The notes beneath the pieces were generated by a model that saw nothing but the letters and a program-made list of their open reading frames with translations, was not told the origin of the DNA and ran no database searches. Positions 17,215 through 25,737 of a DNA stretch of 36,241 nucleotides are shown in pieces. This DNA is from an uncultured Burkholderiales bacterium (GTDB taxonomy: Bacteria > Pseudomonadota > Gammaproteobacteria > Burkholderiales > Burkholderiaceae_C), in assembly GCA_903844825.1 (NCBI GenBank), contig CAIMVC010000264.1, forward strand, positions 1 to 36,241, written 5' to 3'. The translations under genes and the position numbers were made by a program. How positions within the stretch are numbered: position 1 is the first letter of the stretch; each line of letters begins with the position of its first letter.

Positions 17215-17943
17215 ATGCCGCCCATGAGCATGGCTACCTCGCCAGCTGGGCTCATCTTGCGCCTGCGTGATATTCGCAAAAGCTACAACATCGGCACGCC
17301 GGTGGAGACCGAAGTGCTGCACGGCATCACCTTGTCGCTCAAAGAAGCCGAGTTCGTGGCGCTGCAGGGGCCTTCAGGTTCGGGCAAGAGCACGTTGCTC
17401 AACATCATTGGCCTGCTCGAGCCGGCGACCTCGGGCGAGCTGGTGGTCGCGGACCGCCCGGTGCAGTCCCTGGATGATGCTGCGCTGACGGCCTTGCGCG
17501 GTCAGGCGATTGGTTTTGTCTTTCAGTTTCATCACTTGCTGCCCGCTTTCAGTGCGCTGGAAAATGTCCTGCTGCCGTCCATCATTGCCCGTGGGCGCGT
17601 CACACCCGAGGCGCAAGCGCTGGCGCTCGAGCTGTTGGCGCGGGTGGGGCTCAAGGGTGCGGAGTACAAGCGCCCGGGCGAGTTGTCGGGCGGCATGCAG
17701 CAGCGGGTAGCGATCGCACGGGCCCTGTCGCAACAGCCTCGGCTGATCCTCGCCGACGAGCCCACCGGCAACCTCGATACGGTCTCAGCCAATGAGGTCT
17801 TTGCGCTTTTGCGCGAGTTCAATCAGGCGCATGGCAGCGCCTGCCTGATCGTCACCCACGATCAAGGCCTGGCAGCGCGCTGCGACCGCGTGATCGAATT
17901 GGTGGATGGGCGTGTGACAGGCGGTGAGGGAGGCGTCCCCTAG
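17215..17943 (+). CDS. LolD/MacB-type ABC transporter ATPase
   Basis: The energy-supplying subunit for the permease and adaptor encoded upstream. Walker [10 protein letters not shown] is at about residues 52-60, the Q-loop [10 protein letters not shown] follows, then the signature [15 protein letters not shown], Walker [14 protein letters not shown] and the switch histidine in IVTHD. The HHLLP stretch after the Q-loop is typical of the LolD/MacB group. Several starts are possible: ATG 17215, 17224 or 17230, or a GTG at 17182. I use 17215, giving 242 aa; none has a good ribosome site. Its stop at 17941-17943 is followed within six bases by a truncated gene, which marks the left edge of the accessory region. 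Confidence 0.9.
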   Translation: MPPMSMATSPAGLILRLRDIRKSYNIGTPVETEVLHGITLSLKEAEFVALQGPSGSGKSTLLNIIGLLEPATSGELVVADRPVQSLDDAALTALRGQAIGFVFQFHHLLPAFSALENVLLPSIIARGRVTPEAQALALELLARVGLKGAEYKRPGELSGGMQQRVAIARALSQQPRLILADEPTGNLDTVSANEVFALLREFNQAHGSACLIVTHDQGLAARCDRVIELVDGRVTGGEGGVP

Positions 17944-17949
17944 CCTGGT

Positions 17950-18357
17950 ATGGGTACGCGCCGCGCAGGCTCCATCGTCAATTTCGCTTCCATCGCGGTC
18001 ATTCGTTCCTCGCCGCTGCATGCCTATGGGCCGGTGAAGGCGGCGATCCTGAAACTCACAGAGCACCTCGCTACGGAATGGGGGCCCAAAGGCCTTCGCG
18101 TCAACTGCGTATCCCCCGGCCCGGTGCTGACTCCCCCCATGCATCATGCAATCGACAAGGGCCTGCGCGATCGCAAGCGCATGGAGGCAACGCCAGCCAA
18201 CGGGCGCATCGTGCTGCCCAGGGAGGCGGCGCTTTCGGTGGCCTTCCTGCTATCGGACAACGCGAGCGCTGTGACCGGCGTCAATCTTCCGGTCGACAAC
18301 AGCTCGCTGGTAACCGACGCATGGGCGTTTTTCGGGGGCTTGCGGCCGCAGACCTGA
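17950..18357 (+). pseudogene. C-terminal half of a short-chain dehydrogenase (5'-truncated)
   Basis: The 135 readable residues begin in the fourth-fifth strand region of an SDR (GSIVNFASIA), contain the active-site motif YGPVK and the later LRVNCVSPGPV, and end with TGVNLPVDN, the normal C-terminal part. The N-terminal half with the NAD-binding TGxxxGIG loop is absent. The upstream end touches the stop of the ABC ATPase gene, so the missing part was lost at the junction. An ATG at 17950 exists by chance and has no ribosome site. The product cannot bind its cofactor and is very probably non-functional. Confidence 0.8.
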
Positions 18358-18713
18358 ACCGCGAAACGCCGAATGCGGTTGGCCTTGACGCCAGCTTTGA
18401 TCCGCTTCTGGGGCATGACGGCGATCATTTCGTCATAGGCCCGTTTTTGAAACCGATAGGAAAGCCGGGTCTCCAAGTCATGTCTACTGGTTGACGTCAA
18501 TGACGTTGGCTGGCGCCGGTTAGCGGCCTACACCGAGCGGGTCCGGGGGGTAGGGCTACCGTTGAGTCTGCGAATAGGAATCGAAGGCGCCGTCGCAGGA
18601 CCTGGGTTATCCGCCTTGCCAAACCGTCCTCAGGGAAGCTATGCTTTCGCGCTGTCTGCGTTGCATGCATTGGGCATGCGTTTTTGCGCGGACCCGTTTC
18701 ACCACCACACTAC
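18358..18713. other. Gap of 356 bp between the SDR remnant and the AraC-type regulator
   Basis: No convincing gene on the plus strand. On the minus strand a frame (up to 18500) reads RAYDEMIAVMPQKRIKAG and a few more residues; it looks protein-like but matches nothing I can name and then runs into the antisense of the SDR remnant. The promoter of the regulator at 18714 must lie here. Confidence 0.4.
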
Positions 18714-19589
18714 ATGTCCTCCGCCGTCAAGATCTTCCAGGGCCGGTTTGGACGTGTCGCATTACTCGACATGTCTGCACCCCTGGTCGGTCATGCCCAT
18801 CATCACTGCCACATCCTGATCAAGGTCGGCGGGGTCGATGGTGCATTTCGCGTGCGCGGCGAGTTGTCCCCACTGACTGACGATACCGCTGTGCTGGTCA
18901 ACGCCTGGGAGCATCACGCCTACGAGCACAAGGCTCCTCCCGGAGAGCGTACGCTCATACTTGCCTTGTACATCGAGCCCGCATGGTTAGCCGAAATACA
19001 ACGTTCTTTGGCCTTATCGGGTCATCCGCGTTTTTTCCCGCAATCCACGGTGCAACTCAATGCAGCTACGCGCAAGAATGTCGAAGAGTTCGTGCTTGAG
19101 CTTTGGTGGAACGACGAGGTCTCCCCAGGTCGCCTGGAGAATTTGCTGTTCGAGCTGGTTATCGAGGTTATCGACCAGTTCTCGGGTTGGCGTGATCTGG
19201 TCAGCCTCTTGCGAAATCGTCCACCTGCCTCCTTGGACCCGCGTATTCGCCAGGCCATTGCGATGATGAAGCAGGACGTGGCTCGCGAGTTAGACGTTCA
19301 CGCTCTTGCGCTTCAGGCCGGGCTCTCGCGGGCGCACTTCTTCACCCTCTTTCACAGAGACACAAAAGTCACGCCGCTGGTTTATGCCAATGTGCTGCGC
19401 TTTGAGGCGGCTGTGCACCGCCTCACAGAAGGACGCGATGCCGTCGGCGATATTGCTACTGATCTGGGGTTTTCTGCGTCCAGCCATTTCACACGCTTTT
19501 TCCGAGCCCACTTAGGCATCACGCCCACCGACTACCGTCGCAAGGTCAATCTTTTCGACGCCCCTGCTGACAAATCCACCTTGCTCTGA
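18714..19589 (+). CDS. AraC-family transcriptional regulator, likely of the furoate operon
   Basis: A 291-residue regulator. The N-terminal half is a cupin-like effector domain beginning after residue 20, with the histidine cluster HAHHHCHILIK. The C-terminal 100 residues are the AraC double helix-turn-helix (DVHALALQAGLSRAHFFTLF and AVGDIATDLGFSASSHFTRF, then GITPTDYRR). ATG 18714 is used; the TTG at 18684 in the same frame is less likely. It stands immediately before the hmf operon in the same direction, separated by a terminator-like hairpin and a 239-bp leader. AraC-type regulators of furoate genes are known in Pseudomonas putida Fu1, so activation of the operon in response to furoate or furoyl-CoA is the likely role. 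Confidence 0.85.
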   Translation: MSSAVKIFQGRFGRVALLDMSAPLVGHAHHHCHILIKVGGVDGAFRVRGELSPLTDDTAVLVNAWEHHAYEHKAPPGERTLILALYIEPAWLAEIQRSLALSGHPRFFPQSTVQLNAATRKNVEEFVLELWWNDEVSPGRLENLLFELVIEVIDQFSGWRDLVSLLRNRPPASLDPRIRQAIAMMKQDVARELDVHALALQAGLSRAHFFTLFHRDTKVTPLVYANVLRFEAAVHRLTEGRDAVGDIATDLGFSASSHFTRFFRAHLGITPTDYRRKVNLFDAPADKSTLL

Positions 19590-19626
19590 CCCCCAAAGTC
19601 AATGGCTTGACCATTGGTTTTGGGGG
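19590..19626 (+). terminator. Terminator-like hairpin after the AraC-type regulator
   Basis: Arms 19590-19605 and 19611-19626 pair over all 16 positions as RNA (14 Watson-Crick pairs, two G-U wobbles) around loop CTTGA. It starts at the last base of the region after the stop codon. Only two T residues follow, so release may be partial; it separates regulator and operon transcripts. Confidence 0.65.
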
Positions 19627-19813
19627 TTAGGACAGCCTAGGGGACTTTCAGTTCTAGGCGCCTTCCCCCTCTCGCATTGATTGCGAACATCAGAGCTTCT
19701 TTCTTGGGCAGACAAGCGCTCGTACTTCAAAGTTACCAGACGATTGGGATGAATTTCAAACCAGATGGTTCAACGCCAGACCTAAGGGTTAGTGGGTTTG
19801 AGGGCTTTTCCTG

Positions 19814-19838
19814 ACACTTGTTCTAACAAAACAGGTGT
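19814..19838. promoter_or_regulatory. Imperfect dyad in the leader of the hmf operon
   Basis: ACACTTGTT (19814-19822) and AACAGGTGT (19830-19838) are inverted with one mismatch around seven bases. The dyad ends 16 bases before the AGGAGA ribosome site (19855-19860) of hmfA. It may be an operator or an RNA hairpin. The rest of the leader (19627-19813) has no recognisable promoter that I would trust. Confidence 0.35.
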
Positions 19839-19865
19839 GCTCGAGATGAGCACCAGGAGATAGAT

Positions 19866-22847
19866 TTGCGAGCAGTCCAAACCACGGCCTCCGATGCCGC
19901 GCCCTTCTTGGGCCAACGTCTGCAACGGCTGGAAGACCATGCCCTGCTGAGCGGTCGCGGTACATACGCCGATGACCTGGGCGTAAAACCCGGCACCCTG
20001 CAAGCCGCAGTGCTGCGTTCGCCGCATGCGCATGCTCAACTCAAGCGTTTGGACGCCAGCGCCGCTCTGCGCTTGCCGGGTGTCCGTGCAGTGCTCACCG
20101 GGGAAGATGTGCAGCTTTGGGCTCAGCCCTTCGTTGTTGGCGTCAAGCAACCCATGCAGCACTGGGCGCTGGCCGTGGATAAGGTTCGTTATGTGGGCGA
20201 GCCGGTTGCCGTGGTGGTAGCGCAGGACCGCTACATTGCGGAAGACGCGCTTGATTTGATACGCGTCGATTACGAGGCACTGCCCGTATTGGTAGAAATT
20301 GAGGCGGCCTTGGCCGACGGCGCTGTACTTCTGCACGAGGTCGTAGGCTCCAACGTGGTTTCCGAGCGGCACTTCAGCTACGGCGAACCCGACGCCCAAT
20401 TTCCAGATAGCCAGCGCATCAGCACCACGGTTCATTACGCGCGTAACAGTTGCTCGCCGATAGAGTGTGCAGTGGTGATTGCTGAGTATCTGGGCGAAGA
20501 TGAGGGCTACGACGCCACCTCTAACTTCATGGGCCCTTTCTCGCTGCATGCGGTGATGGCCCTGGCCCTCAAAGTGCCGGGTAACAAGTTGCGCCACCGG
20601 GTGCCACGCGATTCTGGGGGCAGTTTCGGCGTCAAGCAGGCAGTCTTCCCCTATGTGGTGCTAATGTGCTTGGCCGCTCGAAAGGCCGGTGCGCCGGTGA
20701 AGTGGGTCGAGGACAGATTGGAGCACCTGAGCGCAGCCACCTCGGCCACAGCCCGGTTGGCCAGTGTCGCCGCAGATGTGCGTTCAGACGGCCGAATTCT
20801 GGCCCTCCACTGGGACCAGATCGACGAAGTCGGCGCTTACCTTCGCGCCCCTGAGCCGGCCACCTTTTACCGCATGCATGGTTGTCTCACCGGTGCCTAT
20901 GACATAGCCAATCTCCGGGTGCGTAACCGGGTGGTAGTGGTTAACAAAACTCCCACCGGGCTGGTGCGTGGTTTTGGCGGTCCTCAGGTCTACTACGCTC
21001 TGGAGCGGTTGATGGATCGCATCGCTGTGACTCTTCGGCTTGATCCTGTCGCGCTGCGCCGGCTCAACTTTGTGCGTGCTGAACAGTTTCCCTATCGCGC
21101 TCCTGCCGGTGCACTCCTGGACTCTGGAGACTATGCGCGCCTGACCGAGCGCGTCCTTGCCGCAGCAGGCGAGCAGCAGCTCTATGAGCGCCAGAGGGCT
21201 GCTCGCGCGGCTGGTCGCCTCTACGGCGTCGGGGTCGCGGCGATTGTGGAGCCCTCGGTCTCCAATATGGGTTACATCAGTACCGTGCTCACGCCTGAGC
21301 AGCGCGCCAAGGCTGGCCCGAAGAATGGCGCCATTGCCAGTGCTACCGTGGCCGTGGACCTGCTGGGCGGAGTCAATGTCACCATTGCCTCCGCCCCTGC
21401 AGGGCAGGGTCACATGACGGTCTGCGCTCAAGTGGTGGCCGACGTGCTGGGCCTGCAGCCCGGCCAGGTGGTGGTCAACGTCGAATTCGACACGGCCAAG
21501 GATGCATGGTCGGTGGCCGCCGGCAACTACTCCAGCCGCTTTGCCGGCGCCGTGGCTGGGGTGGTGCACATGGCAGCGTGCAAGCTACGCGACAAGCTCG
21601 CCCTGATCGCAGCTGACCAATTTAGCTGTGCGCCAGAGTCGGTCGTGTTCGAAGGCGGCAAGGTCTATGACCGCACTCACCCCCAAGTGCGCCAGCCGTT
21701 CACGCGCTTAGCAGCTAACCCGCACTGGGCGCCAGCTCTTTTGCCTCAGGGTGTCAGTCCCGGGTTGCGCGAAACTGCCTTTTGGACGCCGGAGGTGCTC
21801 AGCGCCCCCGACGAAGCCGACCGCGTCAACACCTCGGCCGCTTACGGTTTCGTGTTCGATTTGTGTGGTCTGGAGGTCGACCCCGACACCGGTGCCGTGC
21901 GGATCGATCGCTACATCACCGGGCATGACGCGGGGCGTCTGCTCAACCCGGCACTGGCCGACGGCCAGATTCAGGGGGCCTTTGCCCAGGGCCTGGGCGC
22001 TGCACTGTTTGAGGAGTTTCGCTACGGTGGTGACGGTAGCTTCCAGTCTGGCACGCTGGCCGACTACCTCATGCCCACCGCCTGCGAGACCCCCGACCCG
22101 GTGATCGTCCATCAGGAGACCCCCTCGCCTTTTACCCCGCTGGGGGCCAAGGGCCTGGGTGAGGGCAACAACATGAGCACCCCGGTGTGCATTGCCAATG
22201 CCTTTGCCGATGCACTGCGGCCGCACCAGGATCTGGAAGATATTCGCTTGCCGCTGAACCCGGGGCGTGTGCTTGACTTGTTGCAAACCGCTGACCCTTC
22301 GCCAAAGAACACCCTGCGGCCCACGCTGGCGTTGCCTGCTGGTGAGGGGCTGGCGCTACAGGCGCAGGGCGTGGTGGATATCAAGGCCTCACCGGAGCGG
22401 GTTTTTGCTGTGTTGCTCGACCCGGCGGCGCTGGCGAGTGTGATTCCTGGCTGCCATTCACTGCAGTCCAGTGGACTCAACCGATACCGCGCTGATGTCA
22501 CCGTGGGCGTTGGATTGGTCAAGGCCCGTTACGAAGCTGAGATCGTCTTCTCAGACATCGATGCCCCGCGTAGCCTGCGCCTTGCCGGTAGCGGCCGCTC
22601 ATCAATTGGCACGGGCACGGGTGATGGTCTGGTCACCCTGGAAGCGACGGCCGCAGGCACCCGACTGAGTTATGACTATCGCGCCCAGGTTGGCGGTAAG
22701 GTGGCCATGGTGGGGAGCCGCATGCTCGAAGGCGCGGCGCGAATCATCGTTGCGCAATTGTTCGAATCTCTGGGACAGCAGGCTGGCGGCGCTGCGGCGC
22801 CTGTTTGGTGGCGCCGCATTCTTCGTTTTTTAGGGGTGCAAGCATGA
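19866..22847 (+). CDS. hmfA: Molybdenum hydroxylase large subunit fused to a CoxG-type domain, probable 2-furoyl-CoA dehydrogenase HmfA
   Basis: In furoate catabolism HmfABC hydroxylates 2-furoyl-CoA at C5. Residues 1 to about 790 are a xanthine dehydrogenase/aldehyde oxidase large subunit: FLGQRLQRLEDHALLSGRGTY opens it (quoted part FLGQRLQRLEDHALLSG), SGGSFGVKQ and GLVRGFGGPQVYYALE are molybdopterin contacts, and GAKGLGEGN carries the catalytic glutamate E766. Residues about 835-985 form a CoxG/SRPBCC domain (VDIKASPERVFAVLLDP and LVKARYEAEIVF), which is normally a separate protein in CO dehydrogenase clusters. The start is TTG at 19866 with AGGAGA five bases upstream. The gene overlaps hmfB by four bases. 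The substrate is inferred from the complete neighbour set; another aromatic acyl-CoA is possible. Confidence 0.75.
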   Translation: MRAVQTTASDAAPFLGQRLQRLEDHALLSGRGTYADDLGVKPGTLQAAVLRSPHAHAQLKRLDASAALRLPGVRAVLTGEDVQLWAQPFVVGVKQPMQHWALAVDKVRYVGEPVAVVVAQDRYIAEDALDLIRVDYEALPVLVEIEAALADGAVLLHEVVGSNVVSERHFSYGEPDAQFPDSQRISTTVHYARNSCSPIECAVVIAEYLGEDEGYDATSNFMGPFSLHAVMALALKVPGNKLRHRVPRDSGGSFGVKQAVFPYVVLMCLAARKAGAPVKWVEDRLEHLSAATSATARLASVAADVRSDGRILALHWDQIDEVGAYLRAPEPATFYRMHGCLTGAYDIANLRVRNRVVVVNKTPTGLVRGFGGPQVYYALERLMDRIAVTLRLDPVALRRLNFVRAEQFPYRAPAGALLDSGDYARLTERVLAAAGEQQLYERQRAARAAGRLYGVGVAAIVEPSVSNMGYISTVLTPEQRAKAGPKNGAIASATVAVDLLGGVNVTIASAPAGQGHMTVCAQVVADVLGLQPGQVVVNVEFDTAKDAWSVAAGNYSSRFAGAVAGVVHMAACKLRDKLALIAADQFSCAPESVVFEGGKVYDRTHPQVRQPFTRLAANPHWAPALLPQGVSPGLRETAFWTPEVLSAPDEADRVNTSAAYGFVFDLCGLEVDPDTGAVRIDRYITGHDAGRLLNPALADGQIQGAFAQGLGAALFEEFRYGGDGSFQSGTLADYLMPTACETPDPVIVHQETPSPFTPLGAKGLGEGNNMSTPVCIANAFADALRPHQDLEDIRLPLNPGRVLDLLQTADPSPKNTLRPTLALPAGEGLALQAQGVVDIKASPERVFAVLLDPAALASVIPGCHSLQSSGLNRYRADVTVGVGLVKARYEAEIVFSDIDAPRSLRLAGSGRSSIGTGTGDGLVTLEATAAGTRLSYDYRAQVGGKVAMVGSRMLEGAARIIVAQLFESLGQQAGGAAAPVWWRRILRFLGVQA

Positions 22848-23668
22848 AGCCTGCTGCGTTTGACTATGTGCGCGCCGACAGCGCCGAGGTAGCCTGCGAC
22901 CTGTTGACGCAGTATGGCGATGAGGCCCGCATTTTGGCTGGTGGCCAGTCGCTGATGGCGGTACTCAATATGCGCCTGGCGCAGCCCGCGCTGTTGGTGG
23001 ATATTTCCCGCAGCAACTCTTTGTCGACGATTGAAGTGCGTGATGGCCAACTCGAAGTAGGCGCGGCCGCTACCCAGGCCGCGCTAGAGTGGCGCACCAC
23101 GCTGGCCAATGAGCTTCCGCTGCTGCCTTTGGTTTTTCCGCACATCTCCCATTTCCAGATTCGCAACCGCGGCACGGTGTGCGGTTCGGTGGCGCACGCT
23201 GACCCTTCGGCCGAGTTGCCACTGTGCTTGATTGCTCTGAAGGGCAGCGTGGTGCTGCGCCGCGGTAAGCGACAGCGCGTACTGACTGCCGATCAGTTTT
23301 TCACGGGGATGCTGACTACTGCAAGGGCCAGCGACGAGCTGTTGCAGGCTGTTCGCTTCCCGCTGGCTCAGCCACAGCAGGGGTTTGGCTTTCGCGAGTT
23401 CTCACGCCGTCATGGCGACTTCGCAGTCTGCGCGGTAGCGGTCGTAGCCCATGCCCACGGTCTGCGAGTGGCTGTGGGCGGCGTGGCCGACCGGCCCATG
23501 GTGCGCGAATGGCCACTGCTGGAGGGTAGTGCGCTGGACGATGCGCTGAACGAATTCGCCTGGGCACTAGAGGCCCGGGATGACGCGCAGATCAGTGCGG
23601 CCGCGCGCCGTCACATGGTGCGCCGATTAGGGCGCCAGGCGGTCGAACAGGCAAGGACACACTTATGA
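22844..23668 (+). CDS. hmfB: FAD-binding subunit of the molybdenum hydroxylase, probable HmfB
   Basis: A 274-residue medium subunit of the xanthine dehydrogenase family, which carries electrons from the iron-sulfur subunit to the acceptor. The FAD-binding motifs are AGGQSLMAVLNMRL (residues 31-44) and RNRGTVCGSVAHADPSAELP (about 108-127); the C-terminal CO-dehydrogenase flavoprotein domain follows with GFREFSRRHGDFAVCAVA. Start ATG 22844 overlaps the hmfA stop (ATGA) and its stop overlaps the hmfC start in the same way, so the three subunits are translationally coupled, as expected for a 1:1:1 complex. Confidence 0.8.
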   Translation: MKPAAFDYVRADSAEVACDLLTQYGDEARILAGGQSLMAVLNMRLAQPALLVDISRSNSLSTIEVRDGQLEVGAAATQAALEWRTTLANELPLLPLVFPHISHFQIRNRGTVCGSVAHADPSAELPLCLIALKGSVVLRRGKRQRVLTADQFFTGMLTTARASDELLQAVRFPLAQPQQGFGFREFSRRHGDFAVCAVAVVAHAHGLRVAVGGVADRPMVREWPLLEGSALDDALNEFAWALEARDDAQISAAARRHMVRRLGRQAVEQARTHL

Positions 23669-24168
23669 CATCTGACATCCTCGGCCGGGCAAAACTACAC
23701 CCGGTGACCATTGAAATCAACGGCCGCATGCGCCAGGGTCATGCCACGCCGCGCACCTTGCTAACCGATTACCTGCGCAACGAGCTCGGGCTGACTGGCA
23801 CCCATGTGGGCTGTGAGCACGGTGTGTGCGGCGCCTGTACGGTGCACCTCGAAGGCGTCGCCTGCCGCGCCTGCCTGACGCTGGCAGTACAGGCGGATGG
23901 CCGACGGGTCGACACGGTAGAGGGCTTGGCTGGCGAGGGTGGCGTGCTGTCCGAGTTACAGCTCGCCTTCAAGCGCCACCATGCCTTGCAATGCGGCTTT
24001 TGCACCGCTGGGATTCTGATGTCCAGCGTCGATTGGCTGGCGCGCTTGCGCGCACAGGGTCGTGAACCCAACGAGCAGGAGGTTCGCGAAATGCTCTCGG
24101 GCCACCTGTGCCGTTGTACCGGCTACACACCCATCGTGAAAGCCTTGATGGAGGTCGCGCATGCTTGA
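23665..24168 (+). CDS. hmfC: 2Fe-2S subunit of the molybdenum hydroxylase, probable HmfC
   Basis: A 167-residue small subunit with two [2Fe-2S] clusters. The plant-ferredoxin-type cluster uses C50, C55, C58 and C70 (CEHGVCGACTVHLEG). The second, in the helical domain, uses C110, C113, C149 and C151 (CGFCTAG and CRCTGY). It passes electrons from the molybdenum site to FAD. It overlaps hmfB by four bases and hmfD by eight bases. The order large-FAD-FeS followed by ligase and hydrolase is the order I recall for hmfABCDE of Cupriavidus basilensis. Confidence 0.82.
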   Translation: MTSDILGRAKLHPVTIEINGRMRQGHATPRTLLTDYLRNELGLTGTHVGCEHGVCGACTVHLEGVACRACLTLAVQADGRRVDTVEGLAGEGGVLSELQLAFKRHHALQCGFCTAGILMSSVDWLARLRAQGREPNEQEVREMLSGHLCRCTGYTPIVKALMEVAHA

Positions 24169-25699
24169 TCTTGGGCGGACCTTTTTGCAGAGCGTAGAAC
24201 GTGCGCCTTTGGCCACCGCCATCGTTGATGGCGAGCAACGCCTGACCTACGCGCAGTGGGCCGGCAAGGTTGGCGCAGTCCAGCGCGGCCTTGAAAATTT
24301 GGGCTTGCGAGCCGGTGACCACCTTGTGTCGCTCTTGCAAAATCGCATGGAAGCAGCAACGCTGCATTGGGCCTGTCAGTTCGCTGGCATCGTGATGACG
24401 CCGTTGAACTGGCGCGCCAAGCCTGAGGAAATAGTGCATTGCCTGCAGGACTCCGGCGCGTGCGTACTGGTGTACGAAATGGTGTGCGCAGAGGCGGTCG
24501 ATGAAGCAATAAAAGTTCAGCCGGCAACGCTGGTCTTCGTTGGCAAAGGTGATGCCGCTGGGACCCCGTATCTGGCCTGCTTTGCCGGCGATTGTGGGCC
24601 ATTGCCGAAGGCTCATGCACAGGACCTCTCGCTGATGCTCTATACCTCTGGCACGACGGGCGCACCGAAGGGTGTGCCGCGCCGCCAACGCGCTGAGCGC
24701 GTGGCCGCGCTTGCCCATGTGGCGCAGAACCAGTACGGCTACGGCGAGCGCACGCTAGGCGTTATGCCGCTGTACCACACCATGGGCGTGCGTTCGCTGC
24801 TGACGCTGGCTTTGGTCGACGGGTGCTTTGTTTGCATGCCGCGCTTTGACGCTGCGCAGGCCTTGCGCAGCATCGCGCAAGAAAGCATTACGCACCTGTA
24901 CCTGGTGCCCACGCTTTACCACGATCTGCTGGCCCATCCTGCGTTCGCCAACACCGACATCGCCTCGGTGCGTCGCCTGGGCTTTGCTGGCGCACCCATG
25001 CATGATGCCTTGCTGCTGCGTTTGCAAAAGGCTTTCAAGCCAGAGCTGTTTGTCAATCACTACGGTAGCTCGGAGATCTACACCTTTTCGATCAACCAGG
25101 ACGCGGTGGCCAAGCCTGGCTCAGCAGGACGTGCCGGCATCAACACGCGGCTTCGCGTGGTTGCACTGGACGGCAGGTCGGTAAATGCCCCAACTGTGCC
25201 GATGGAGGAAGGGCAAATCATTGCCGATCTTCTGTCCGATGAGGCCTTTGAGGGATACCACAACCGACCTGATGCCAACATCAAGAGTCTTCGTGAAGGT
25301 TGGTACTTCACCGGCGACACCGGTTATGTAGACCATGACGGCGACCTATTCGTTACTGGCCGGGTTGACGACATGATCATCAGCGGAGGCGAGAACATAT
25401 CGCCGGTAGATATCGAATCTGTGCTCTCGCTGCACCCAGCAGTAGACGAGGTGGCCGTGGCTGGCTTGAAGGACGAGCGCTGGGGTCAGCGCGTGGTGGC
25501 ATTCGTCAAGCGCAAGCACAGCGTTTCGCCTGAAGGTCTAGACCAGCACTGTTGCACCTCTGACCTGGTGAACTTCAAGCGCCCGCGGGAGTACGTATTT
25601 GTTGACGAGATTCCAAAGTCTCCTGTGGGCAAGGTGCTGCGACGCAAGCTGATTTCCGGCGAATACATCCCCGAATCAAGACCTGCTCATCCGATTTGA
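24161..25699 (+). CDS. hmfD: Acyl-CoA synthetase, probable 2-furoyl-CoA synthetase HmfD
   Basis: A 512-residue AMP-forming acid-CoA ligase that would activate 2-furoate with ATP and CoA, the first step of the pathway. The AMP-binding P-loop YTSGTTGAPKG is at residues 161-171, the motif GWYFTGDTGYVDHDGDLFV lies near 375-395, the hinge region is GRVDDMIISGGENISP, and the catalytic lysine is K491 in KSPVGKVLRRK. The family is clear; the substrate is inferred from the operon. The ATG at 24161 lies eight bases inside the end of hmfC. A 38-bp gap separates it from hmfE. Confidence 0.8.
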   Translation: MLDLGRTFLQSVERAPLATAIVDGEQRLTYAQWAGKVGAVQRGLENLGLRAGDHLVSLLQNRMEAATLHWACQFAGIVMTPLNWRAKPEEIVHCLQDSGACVLVYEMVCAEAVDEAIKVQPATLVFVGKGDAAGTPYLACFAGDCGPLPKAHAQDLSLMLYTSGTTGAPKGVPRRQRAERVAALAHVAQNQYGYGERTLGVMPLYHTMGVRSLLTLALVDGCFVCMPRFDAAQALRSIAQESITHLYLVPTLYHDLLAHPAFANTDIASVRRLGFAGAPMHDALLLRLQKAFKPELFVNHYGSSEIYTFSINQDAVAKPGSAGRAGINTRLRVVALDGRSVNAPTVPMEEGQIIADLLSDEAFEGYHNRPDANIKSLREGWYFTGDTGYVDHDGDLFVTGRVDDMIISGGENISPVDIESVLSLHPAVDEVAVAGLKDERWGQRVVAFVKRKHSVSPEGLDQHCCTSDLVNFKRPREYVFVDEIPKSPVGKVLRRKLISGEYIPESRPAHPI

Positions 25700-25737
25700 T
25701 CCGTTCTCTTTTGTCTCAACTTCCTAACAGGAACTCC

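Noticed and set aside
14392..17279. Two long minus-strand open frames (14392-15936 and 15885-17279) opposite the exporter genes.
   Set aside because: Both are rich in His, Arg and Gln as expected of antisense frames in GC-rich genes, and neither shows a domain.
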